DNA from: Chitinophagaceae bacterium UBA4857 | Lineage (GTDB): Bacteria; Bacteroidota; Bacteroidia; Chitinophagales; Chitinophagaceae | Reading direction: 5' to 3' | Assembly: GCA_002399735.1 (NCBI GenBank) | Contig: DHEF01000031.1 | Coordinates: forward strand, 112,994 to 121,396 | Length of the DNA: 8,403 nt | Shown here: positions 1 to 6,024 of the stretch, in pieces | Layout: the number at the start of each line of letters is the position of its first letter | Position numbering within the stretch: position 1 is the first letter of the stretch | Translations under genes and position numbers: made by a program | The notes under the pieces: model-generated | Seen by the model: only the letters and a program-made list of their open reading frames with translations | The model's database searches: none | What the model was told of the DNA's origin: nothing

Positions 1-47
1 ACACAAGGATTTTCAGTCCTTTGCTCTACCGACTGAGCTACCGCACC
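1..47 (-). tRNA. tRNA-Phe (GAA), 5' part only, cut by window edge
   Basis: Read on the minus strand from 47, the sequence gives an acceptor 5' strand (GGTGCGG), a D arm (GCTC/GAGC around AGTCGGTA), and a perfect 5-bp anticodon stem (AAGGA/TCCTT, 21-17 with 9-5) closing the loop CTGAAAA at 16-10. The anticodon GAA lies at 14-12 and reads Phe codons. The variable region, T arm and acceptor 3' strand lie to the left of the window. Stem pairing and loop bases are seen directly; the Phe assignment follows from the anticodon. Confidence 0.95.
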
Positions 48-94
48 TTTTGGTTGTTTTCCCAGGTTGAAAGACTAGTTTCAAATCAGGGGGG

Positions 95-121
95 CAAAAA
101 TAAAGGTTTTTGCTTTACAAA
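95..121 (-). promoter_or_regulatory. Possible promoter of tRNA-Phe
   Basis: On the minus strand TATTTTTG (102-95) matches the Bacteroidetes -7 element TAnnTTTG. A TTTG lies 15 bases further upstream (121-118) and a TTG 22 bases upstream (127-125); either could be the -33 element. Transcription would start near 90, about 40 bases before the tRNA. This is a motif match in AT-rich sequence, so confidence is limited. Confidence 0.35.
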
Positions 122-163
122 AAGCAATTGTTTGGAAGTTTATTTTAAAAAAGGGTAAAGCCC

Positions 164-196
164 AAAGCTAAACGCTGAATGCTTAAAGCGCAAGGC
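164..196. repeat. Heptamer tandem repeat (AAnGCnn units)
   Basis: Consecutive 7-base units can be read without slippage: AAAGCTA, AACGCTG, AATGCTT, AAAGCGC, then a partial AAGGC. The array resembles the longer one at 5219-5267, which uses the same AAAGCTA and AAAGCGG-type units. It is in a gene-free stretch between the tRNA and recQ. Its function is unknown. Confidence 0.6.
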
Positions 197-308
197 CGGA
201 GTCCTACGTTTCTGAAATAACAAACTGGTGTTTTAGTTTTTTTGGCGCTTATGATTAAAGCAGGCTTTGGCCAGGTGCAATGTTGTTGATAGTAGTATAA
301 AAGCTGAA

Positions 309-390
309 GGGCTGCCCGATTGCAGTGAAAAGCCCGCAGCCCCCGACGCAGGAGGGGCGAGGGCTTGTAACGGAAAGCGGGAACTGCTGC
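309..390. repeat. GC-rich folded repeat element with two copies of a 14-nt core
   Basis: Arms at 315-335 and 361-381 form an imperfect inverted repeat with 16 of 21 positions pairing. A perfect 5-bp stem, GCCCC/GGGGC (339-343 with 354-358), closes the apex. Read on the minus strand, each arm contains a related core: GCTTTTCACTGCAA (333-320) and GCTTTCCGTTACAA (378-365). These agree at 10 of 14 positions, and all four differences are transitions. A third copy is at 8268-8281. The region is clearly richer in GC than its surroundings. It looks like a REP-like dispersed repeat, which is an inference. The 72-codon open frame across it (255-473, minus) is probably a by-product. Confidence 0.55.
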
Positions 391-455
391 AGACCGGAGT
401 TACTACTGCTGAACGCCCCCAAATAGTTGTAAGTAATAAGTTTTAAGTTGCGCCA

Positions 456-483
456 ATAAAAACCCGGCAACAAGAGCCGGGTT
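456..483 (-). terminator. Rho-independent terminator of recQ
   Basis: A perfect 8-bp stem, AACCCGGC/GCCGGGTT (461-468 with 476-483), encloses a 7-base loop. On the minus strand the stem ends in five T's (462-458) followed by ATT. It lies 39 bases beyond the recQ stop, in the right orientation to end that transcript before the tRNA and repeat region. Confidence 0.85.
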
Positions 484-521
484 AATATTTTAAATTTTAC
501 TTTTTCATTTTTAATTGGTCA

Positions 522-2792
522 CTACATACCATACTCACTTAAAAACTTAATGCGCATAATTTTTAACTGCTCCCAGTTAAAATCAAACTCAGCAAGCTCG
601 TCTAATGCTATTTGTAGTGAGGAGGTTTCGCAGCTTTTAAAGTACTCTATTATTTCTTCCTGTTCCTCTTCGTCAAGCATTTCATCTATTGCGTAGGTAA
701 GGTTAAGCTTGGTGCCGCTGGCGGCAATGGTTTCCATTTCTTCCAGCATTTCATCCATACGCCAGCCTTTGTTTTTGGCAATGGTTTCCAGCGAAACTTT
801 TTTATCGGTGTTTTGAATAATATATACTTTATTGCCGCTTTTGTTTACCACGCTCTTCATTACAAAGTCGTCGGGCTTCACAATATTATTTTCCTCAACG
901 TGGCGGGCAATTAAATCAACAAATGGTTTTCCATACCTAATAGCCTTGCCTTTACTTACGCCCTGGCATTTTTCCAAATCCGTTACGGTGGTTGGGTACA
1001 TGGTAGCCATGTCCTGTAACGATGTTTCCAGAAAAATAACAAAAGGAGGCAGGTTTTTTTTCTTCGCTTCTTTTTGTCTAAGCTCCTTCAGCATTTCAAA
1101 CAACTTGTCGTCGGTTGCTGCACCATCGCCTCCAGTTTCTATTACTTCCTCGTCATCGGCATTGGCTTCTTTATACAGGTTGTTTAATACAATGGTAAAC
1201 GATTTTGGTTTCTTTAAAAATGCTTCGCCTTTTTTGGTAATTTTTAAAACCCCATACTCTACAATGTCTTTGGCTAACAAACCTTCCAGCAACATCTGGC
1301 GTATAAGCGAGTTCCAAAAATGATTATCCTTATCGTTACCACTGGCAAAAGAGGGTATGCCTTCGTGGCGGAACATTTGTATTTGAGGCGTTAACTTACC
1401 GCTGATAATGTTTATCACATAATCGGTAGCAAATCGCTGATCTAAATCTTTTATCGCTTTTAAAACGGTTATTGCTTCTTTCTGGACTTCCAGTTTTTCT
1501 TTCGGGTGTTTACAGTTGTCGCACTCACCACAATTTTCCTGTTCATACACTTCGCCAAAATAACTCATCAACACTTTACGACGGCATACACCGGTTTCGG
1601 CATATGATACCGTTTCGTTAATTAACTGTGCGCCTACTTCACGTTCGCTAAGCGGCTTGTCACGCATTAAATGCTCCAGTTTGCTAACGTCTTTGTGCGA
1701 GTAGTATAAAATACATTTTCCTTCCAGTCCGTCACGGCCGGCACGGCCGGTTTCCTGATAGTAGTTTTCTATTGATTTTGGAATATTGTAATGTATTACA
1801 AAACGAATATCGGGCTTATCAATACCCATACCAAAGGCAATGGTAGCGCAGATTACCTGCACATCTTCGCTTAAAAATTTATCTTGTCTGTCGGCACGTA
1901 TTTTACTGTCAAGCCCGGCATGGTAAGCCACCGCCTTAATACCGTTGGCTTCTAAAATAGCGGCCAGTTCTTCGGTGGTTTTACGGTTAAGGGTATATAT
2001 GATACCACTTTTTTTACCCATGCTTTTAATAAACCTTACAATGTTTTCATCGGTTTGGTTCTTTTTAATCTTGGGTAAAATTTCGTAGTACAGATTACTT
2101 CTGTTAAACGACGATATGAAAATATTAGGCTCGTTTAAGCCCAGGTTTTTTACAATATCGCTTTGTACTTTAGGGGTAGCAGTAGCGGTTAGGGCAATTA
2201 CCGGTACATCAGGGTTTATCTGGGTCATCATTTCCCGCAGGCGGCGGTATTCCGGCCTGAAGTCGTGCCCCCATTCTGATATACAGTGGGCTTCATCCAC
2301 GGCAAAAAACGATATTTTTAAACCGGCAAAAAACTCCAGATTCTCCTGTTTGGTCAGGGTTTCCGGTGCCACGTATAAAATTTTGGTACGGCCGCTTAAT
2401 AAATCATCATGAACCTCTTTGGTTTCTTTTTTATTAAGCGTACTGTTTAAAAAGTGCGCAATGCTATCGTTGCTGCTGTAACCACGTACCAGATCAACCT
2501 GGTTTTTCATTAATGCAATTAACGGTGATACAACCAAGGCAACGCCTTCGCTGATTAATGCGGGTAGCTGATAACACAAGCTTTTACCGCCACCGGTAGG
2601 CATAATAACAAAAGTATCTTTGCCTGCCAATAACGATTCTATCGCTTTTTCCTGCGTTCCTTTAAACTTATTAAATCCAAAGTGTTCCTGTAACGATTGA
2701 TGAAGGTCAAACTTCTTAACTTTCACAGTTGTCTCTTTCTTCACTGTTGCGGATTTTTTGGCCGCCGGTTTTTTTACTGATGATGTAGCCAT
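522..2792 (-). CDS. recQ: ATP-dependent DNA helicase RecQ
   Basis: A 756-residue superfamily 2 3'-5' helicase that unwinds DNA in recombination and replication-fork repair. Visible motifs, in order: a Lys/Ala-rich N-terminal tail (1-28); Walker A, TGGGKS (66-71); DEAH box (166-169); TATAT (motif III, 202-206); and motif VI, QETGRAGRDG (346-355). Four zinc-binding cysteines (403, 421, 424, 427) and the RQC winged helix (about 430-535) follow. The HRDC domain is at about 563-635. A C-terminal extension of about 110 residues, with an acidic stretch near 705-716, resembles the helix-turn-helix tail of Bacteroidetes RecQ. All catalytic motifs look intact. It is longer than E. coli RecQ (about 610 residues) because of the basic tail and C-terminal extension. 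The ATG at 2792 has no Shine-Dalgarno sequence, as is usual in this phylum. The gene stands alone and diverges from kdsD. Confidence 0.97.
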   Translation of the reverse strand: MATSSVKKPAAKKSATVKKETTVKVKKFDLHQSLQEHFGFNKFKGTQEKAIESLLAGKDTFVIMPTGGGKSLCYQLPALISEGVALVVSPLIALMKNQVDLVRGYSSNDSIAHFLNSTLNKKETKEVHDDLLSGRTKILYVAPETLTKQENLEFFAGLKISFFAVDEAHCISEWGHDFRPEYRRLREMMTQINPDVPVIALTATATPKVQSDIVKNLGLNEPNIFISSFNRSNLYYEILPKIKKNQTDENIVRFIKSMGKKSGIIYTLNRKTTEELAAILEANGIKAVAYHAGLDSKIRADRQDKFLSEDVQVICATIAFGMGIDKPDIRFVIHYNIPKSIENYYQETGRAGRDGLEGKCILYYSHKDVSKLEHLMRDKPLSEREVGAQLINETVSYAETGVCRRKVLMSYFGEVYEQENCGECDNCKHPKEKLEVQKEAITVLKAIKDLDQRFATDYVINIISGKLTPQIQMFRHEGIPSFASGNDKDNHFWNSLIRQMLLEGLLAKDIVEYGVLKITKKGEAFLKKPKSFTIVLNNLYKEANADDEEVIETGGDGAATDDKLFEMLKELRQKEAKKKNLPPFVIFLETSLQDMATMYPTTVTDLEKCQGVSKGKAIRYGKPFVDLIARHVEENNIVKPDDFVMKSVVNKSGNKVYIIQNTDKKVSLETIAKNKGWRMDEMLEEMETIAASGTKLNLTYAIDEMLDEEEQEEIIEYFKSCETSSLQIALDELAEFDFNWEQLKIMRIKFLSEYGM

Positions 2793-2830
2793 TGCTCTAA
2801 AATTTCATTCACACCTGAATAAGTGCTAGT

Positions 2831-2858
2831 ATATTAAGGTACTCAATTTCCTTAATAT
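2831..2858. promoter_or_regulatory. 9-bp inverted repeat in the recQ leader
   Basis: ATATTAAGG (2831-2839) and CCTTAATAT (2850-2858) are perfect inverted copies around a 10-base spacer, 39 bases before the recQ start codon. It could be an operator or a leader hairpin. A second, wider pair, TTACTAAT/ATTAGTAA (2860-2867 and 2898-2905), lies just upstream. I see no TAnnTTTG match close to recQ, so its promoter is unplaced. Confidence 0.4.
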
Positions 2859-2908
2859 TTTACTAATGTTGGCCGGCACTTTTGTGTACCATAAAATATT
2901 AGTAATTG

Positions 2909-3014
2909 AAAAACAAGTACTTATCCATTTATATACTTTGTAATCGGGTAGAACAAAACCCAGGTCTTAAGGCGGGGTCCTTCTTCACGGTTCTTGCGGA
3001 TATAAAAGTGGATA
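2909..3014 (-). ncRNA. Candidate structured small RNA (long bubble hairpin)
   Basis: On the minus strand 3014-2922 folds into one long arm. The closing stem pairs 3014-3009 with 2922-2927 (TATCCA/TGGATA) and continues with about seven more pairs to 2998/2936. An open bubble follows, 11 bases (2997-2987) facing 14 (2950-2937). The upper stem pairs 2986-2975 with 2951-2961 and includes two G-U pairs. The terminal loop is 13 bases. The G-U pairs favour the minus strand as the transcribed one. A TAnnTTTG match lies directly upstream (3023-3016) and a T-rich tail (2916-2909) directly downstream. GGGT at 2961-2958 could instead pair with ACCC at 2949-2946, giving an alternative hairpin. The layout recalls 6S RNA (stem, central bubble, stem) but is shorter than the usual 160-200 nt. 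It could also be the leader of recQ. Identity unproven. Confidence 0.4.
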
Positions 3015-3015
3015 G

Positions 3016-3023
3016 CAAATTTA
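3016..3023 (-). promoter_or_regulatory. -7 promoter element before the candidate RNA
   Basis: TAAATTTG on the minus strand (3023-3016) matches TAnnTTTG exactly and would place a start near 3011, at the base of the long hairpin. No good TTTG or TTG is found 17-23 bases upstream, so the -33 part is weak. It could drive the candidate RNA, recQ, or both. Confidence 0.4.
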
Positions 3024-3070
3024 AGCAACAACAATGGTTAATAAAAGCTTAATACGTTAAAATAAAACCA

Positions 3071-3141
3071 ACTTATAAACACTAACAGGTGTTTGTGTAA
3101 ATGAGTTAAAAAATAATAGTTAAATAAGGATAACACTATTA
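3071..3141. other. Two small hairpins in the recQ-kdsD intergenic region
   Basis: AAACAC/GTGTTT (3077-3082 with 3089-3094) closes a 6-base loop and can be lengthened by an A-T and a G-T pair. TAATAGT/ACTATTA (3114-3120 with 3135-3141) closes a 14-base loop. Both lie upstream of the kdsD promoter and could be protein-binding sites or chance folds in AT-rich DNA. No coding frame is supported here. Confidence 0.3.
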
Positions 3142-3217
3142 ATCTTTTGTAGAGCAATTAACTGTTGTCAGAATATGGAACATGTTGATTATCCAAATTG
3201 TAAGACTCAGCTAAATT

Positions 3218-3245
3218 TTTGACAGTTTTAAAAAGCATAATTTTG
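3218..3245 (+). promoter_or_regulatory. Promoter of kdsD (Bacteroidetes type)
   Basis: TTTG (3218-3221) and TAATTTTG (3238-3245) match the -33 and -7 elements, with a 16-base spacer, slightly short. The -7 element ends 17 bases before the kdsD ATG, almost the same distance as at serS (19 bases). The leader would be very short, about 10-13 bases. Confidence 0.55.
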
Positions 3246-3262
3246 CACCAATAATTTTTACC

Positions 3263-4219
3263 ATGATACGTGATGCTGCATTAAGAACGATTGAACTGGA
3301 AGCACAATCTGTAGCCAACCTGGCCAATTATATTAACGAGGATTTTGAAAAAGCGGTTACTGCTATTCTACATTGTAATGGCCGTGTGGTGGTTAGCGGC
3401 ATTGGTAAAAGTGCGATTGTGGCACAAAAAATTGTGGCTACTTTAAACAGTACCGGCACACCTGCGGTGTTTATGCATGCAGCTGATGCGATACATGGTG
3501 ATCTTGGCATTGTACAACCGAATGATGTGGTGATTATTATTAGTAAAAGCGGTGAGAGCCCGGAAATAAAAGTACTGGTACCACTGGTTAAAAATTTTGG
3601 AAATATACTGGTGGCTATTGCCGGAAAAGCCGACTCCTACTTAGCAAAAGCAGCTGATTTATTTTTGAACACGACAGTGGATCAGGAAGCTTGCCCCAAT
3701 AACCTGGCACCCACCGCCAGCACTACTGCGCAAATGGTAATGGGTGATGCGTTGGCCGTTTGTTTAATTGAAGAAAGAGGTTTTCAACGCGAAGATTTTG
3801 CCAAGTTTCATCCGGGTGGTGCCTTGGGCAAACAATTATACCTACGTGTACGTGACCTGTATATTCACAACGAAAAACCTATGGTTCGTCCCGGCGAAAA
3901 ATTAAGCACTGTCGTTATTGAAATGACACAAAAACGTTTGGGTGTTACGGCGGTTGTTGACGGTGATGAAAACCTATTGGGTATTATAACTGATGGAGAT
4001 TTGCGTAGATTAATTAAAAACAATGTACCTGATGCCAATAGCCTGATAGCAAAAGATATTATGACCGCCAACCCAATTGTTATTGCACCCGATGAACTGG
4101 CGATAGAAGCCTTGGATATTTTACGTAAAAAATCTATTACTCAAATTGCGGTAGTGGATAATGGGGTTTACCTGGGCATTGTGCATTTACATGATATAAT
4201 TAAGGAGGGACTGATATAA
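3263..4219 (+). CDS. kdsD: Arabinose-5-phosphate isomerase, KpsF/GutQ family
   Basis: A 318-residue enzyme that converts ribulose 5-phosphate to arabinose 5-phosphate, the entry step of Kdo synthesis for lipopolysaccharide; cytoplasmic. The SIS domain (about 30-170) carries SGIGKS (45-50) and SKSGESPE (94-101), followed by HPGGALGK (183-190). Lys49, Glu101, Glu142 and His183 are each exactly 10 positions before the functional residues remembered for E. coli KdsD (Lys59, Glu111, Glu152, His193), so the enzyme should be active. Two CBS domains follow (about 200-255 and 266-318). Length is close to E. coli KdsD (328). The ATG sits just behind a Bacteroidetes-type promoter. It diverges from recQ and converges on meaB, with no other Kdo gene in view, so paralogues such as GutQ or a capsule KpsF cannot be excluded on sequence alone. 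Confidence 0.93.
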   Translation: MIRDAALRTIELEAQSVANLANYINEDFEKAVTAILHCNGRVVVSGIGKSAIVAQKIVATLNSTGTPAVFMHAADAIHGDLGIVQPNDVVIIISKSGESPEIKVLVPLVKNFGNILVAIAGKADSYLAKAADLFLNTTVDQEACPNNLAPTASTTAQMVMGDALAVCLIEERGFQREDFAKFHPGGALGKQLYLRVRDLYIHNEKPMVRPGEKLSTVVIEMTQKRLGVTAVVDGDENLLGIITDGDLRRLIKNNVPDANSLIAKDIMTANPIVIAPDELAIEALDILRKKSITQIAVVDNGVYLGIVHLHDIIKEGLI

Positions 4220-4220
4220 A

Positions 4221-4300
4221 GTTCAAAGGTTCAATGTTCAAACGTTCCAGAAGTTCAAAAAGTTTAACGTCTAATGTTTAAAGTTTGGTGTTGAGTTGGT
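4221..4300. repeat. GTTCAAA-type repeat with about 7-nt period
   Basis: Units beginning GTT or GTC recur every 7-9 bases: GTTCAAAG, GTTCAAT, GTTCAAAC, GTTCCAGAA, GTTCAAAAA, GTTTAAC, GTCTAAT, GTTTAAA, GTTTGGT, GTTGAGT. The array fills the 58-base gap between the converging kdsD and meaB stop codons and runs into the last codons of meaB. No clear terminator hairpin is seen in this gap. Confidence 0.6.
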
Positions 4301-5189
4301 GGATAAAACTATACAGGTTAAACTGTGTTTGTTTTTGCAAAGCTTGTTCAATATTGGTTTTCAGCGTTTGTTTATCAATATCGCTCATGCGTTGTTTTAA
4401 AATTAACTGATAGGCTTTTTCGGCCAGTAGCCAGGCTTTTTTATCGTTAAAGTGATTGCCTTGTAAATAGTTTTCTATTGCAGTTAATAATGTTTCTATC
4501 CCTTGTTTTTCGTGGGCGATGGTTTTTATTACATCAACCGGAATTTGTGTGGTGGTAAATGCCGGTGCCAGCATTAAGCGTAAGTTTTTTACAAATTTAT
4601 CCGCACCGGGGCGGTCTCCTTTGTTTACAGCAAACACATTGGCAATTTCCATTAGGCCGGCTTTCATGGTTTGTATTTCATCACCGGCTTCGGGTACAAC
4701 CACTACTACTGTTACATCAGCTAAACCCGCTACTTCAATTTCACTTTGCCCTACGCCAACTGTTTCAATAATTACATAATCAAAATCGGCCGCCAATACT
4801 AAATCGGTTATCTCAATTATTTTTGGGTGCAAACCGCCCATGGCACCACGGCTGGCTAATGAACGGATAAACACATTAGGATTAGTGTACCAATCGCTCA
4901 TGCGTATACGATCGCCCAATACAGCGCCTAGGTTAAATGGCGAAGAAGGGTCAACACAAAGTACTGCTACCTTTTTATTGTCGTTCACCAGTTTGTCTAA
5001 CACGGCATCTACCAACGTGCTTTTGCCAGCACCCGGTGGGCCGGTTATGCCTATAACCTTTGCATGGGGATTGGGTTGTAACTGTTGTAACAATTGCTGA
5101 TAGTCGCCCACTTCATTTTCTACCAATGAAATAGCGCGGGCCAAGATTTTAATATCTGTTTTTAAACTATCGGCAGTAATTGTTTGCAA
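4278..5189 (-). CDS. meaB: Methylmalonyl-CoA mutase-associated GTPase MeaB
   Basis: A 303-residue G3E-type GTPase of the MeaB/ArgK family, which loads and protects the adenosylcobalamin cofactor of methylmalonyl-CoA mutase. Motifs: P-loop GPPGAGKS (50-57), DPSSP (80-84), ETVGVGQSE (142-150) and the guanine-specificity motif NKGD (189-192). The helical C-terminal region (about 240-303) fits the family dimerisation part. Length is slightly under the usual 310-330. The start is TTG (5189-5187): the frame is open back to a TGA at 5219-5217 with no ATG or GTG, and the first internal Met is residue 97, beyond the P-loop. Mutase genes are not adjacent; the gene is flanked by repeats on both sides. 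The 3' end lies in a GTTCAAA-type repeat, which supplies the final residues. Confidence 0.93.
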   Translation of the reverse strand: MQTITADSLKTDIKILARAISLVENEVGDYQQLLQQLQPNPHAKVIGITGPPGAGKSTLVDAVLDKLVNDNKKVAVLCVDPSSPFNLGAVLGDRIRMSDWYTNPNVFIRSLASRGAMGGLHPKIIEITDLVLAADFDYVIIETVGVGQSEIEVAGLADVTVVVVVPEAGDEIQTMKAGLMEIANVFAVNKGDRPGADKFVKNLRLMLAPAFTTTQIPVDVIKTIAHEKQGIETLLTAIENYLQGNHFNDKKAWLLAEKAYQLILKQRMSDIDKQTLKTNIEQALQKQTQFNLYSFIHQLNTKL

Positions 5190-5218
5190 TATAAAATGTG
5201 GTTGGTTTATAATGGTTC

Positions 5219-5267
5219 AAAGCTAAATGAAAAAAGCGGAAAGCTTAAGGCGGAAAGCTAAGAGCCG
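5219..5267. repeat. Heptamer tandem repeat, seven units
   Basis: Seven 7-base units are read without slippage: AAAGCTA, AATGAAA, AAAGCGG, AAAGCTT, AAGGCGG, AAAGCTA, AGAGCCG. The consensus is close to AAAGCnn. It begins 30 bases upstream of the meaB TTG start, so it lies where the meaB promoter would be expected, and it contains the TGA that bounds the meaB frame. The array at 164-196 uses the same kind of unit. No separate promoter is recognised for meaB. Confidence 0.7.
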
Positions 5268-5338
5268 TTGCGTTAGTAAATTAATTACAATTATGGATAA
5301 AAGGAATTGTTTGCATCCTATAAGCACATACTACATAA

Positions 5339-5989
5339 GTGCTGACTCCAAAACTAAAAAAAATATATTATGCACCAGGGATAGTTAGTTTACTAATTCT
5401 GCCGATAGTATTATATTTTTTTACAAAATCAGCAATAAATAAAGGAAATAACTGGGGCATACCAATTGCATGGGTTGATACAGCATACATGCGTGAAAAC
5501 AACCAGTTAGAACTCTTTTTTAAAGAGGGTTTTCCAATTAAGAAAAACTACAAAATCATAACGCTTTCTGATAACTTGTTAGAAAACATTGAGAACTTAC
5601 ATATAGCAAGAAACATAATTAGAAAAATTTTAGATAATCGTGATACAATAAACGGAGTCCATTTTGTTTTTAACAATAATGCCCGCTACAAAACATTTAT
5701 TGAAGTATTAAATATATTGAGAGAGGAGAATGCAAAACACTATGCTCCGCTTGACAATAATATTTGGTTTAGCTATTCTGAAAGGAGAGAAAAGTCTGCT
5801 GATGAAAACTATGACGGTAAACTGAATGGTTGCTTTTATATGACCGATATAAATACAGTACCTGACTGGAAAAGCGAATTACAAAACAATATAAATCGAA
5901 TTTGGAAAAATGGCTGGCAACTCATTGTATTGTTTGCCTTATTTATAACGCTTGTAATATTTTTAAAAACAAAAAAAGGTTGTCTGTAA
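5339..5989 (+). CDS. Uncharacterised two-pass membrane protein
   Basis: A 216-residue protein I cannot name. One hydrophobic helix is near the N terminus (about 11-29) after a basic start, and another near the C terminus (about 193-210), followed by a basic tail. This suggests both ends in the cytoplasm and residues 30-190 outside the inner membrane. The stretch at 104-132, with VHFVF then a helix IEVLNILREENA, recalls the periplasmic domain of ExbD-type proteins, though the C-terminal helix is not typical of ExbD; this is only a resemblance. The start is GTG (5339-5341), directly after an in-frame TAA; the first ATG is codon 51, after the first helix. The GTG lies in a weak 5-bp inverted repeat (AGCAC/GTGCT, 5323-5327 and 5339-5343). 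The gene is AT-rich. Its last codons overlap a terminator. It converges on the barrel gene at 6025-6678. Confidence 0.75.
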   Translation: MLTPKLKKIYYAPGIVSLLILPIVLYFFTKSAINKGNNWGIPIAWVDTAYMRENNQLELFFKEGFPIKKNYKIITLSDNLLENIENLHIARNIIRKILDNRDTINGVHFVFNNNARYKTFIEVLNILREENAKHYAPLDNNIWFSYSERREKSADENYDGKLNGCFYMTDINTVPDWKSELQNNINRIWKNGWQLIVLFALFITLVIFLKTKKGCL

Positions 5990-6008
5990 AACTATAAACA
6001 ACCCTTTT
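5971..6008. terminator. Bidirectional terminator between converging genes
   Basis: GGTTGT/ACAACC (5978-5983 with 5998-6003) forms a 6-bp stem with a 14-base loop, flanked by A7 on the left and, after one unpaired C, T4 on the right. On the minus strand the stem is followed by seven T's, GTTTTT, a strong tail for the barrel gene ending at 6025. The plus-strand gene stops inside the loop (5987-5989), so its last codons form the left half of the hairpin. Confidence 0.65.
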
Positions 6009-6024
6009 AAATAAATTTACAGTA

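Noticed and set aside
255..473. 72-codon open frame on the minus strand
   Set aside because: It runs across the folded repeat element, overlaps the recQ terminator, and its peptide has low-complexity character without a recognisable domain. It is best explained as a by-product of the GC-rich repeat.
832..1323. 163-codon open frame on the plus strand inside recQ
   Set aside because: It is fully antisense to the well-supported recQ, rich in Ser and Phe as expected from reverse reading, and has no start signal. The same applies to shorter frames antisense to recQ, kdsD, meaB and serS.
5293..5388. Short ATG frame upstream of the membrane protein gene (starts 5293)
   Set aside because: It has about 31 codons, overlaps the GTG-started gene in another frame and shows no recognisable features. 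A leader peptide cannot be excluded but is not supported.
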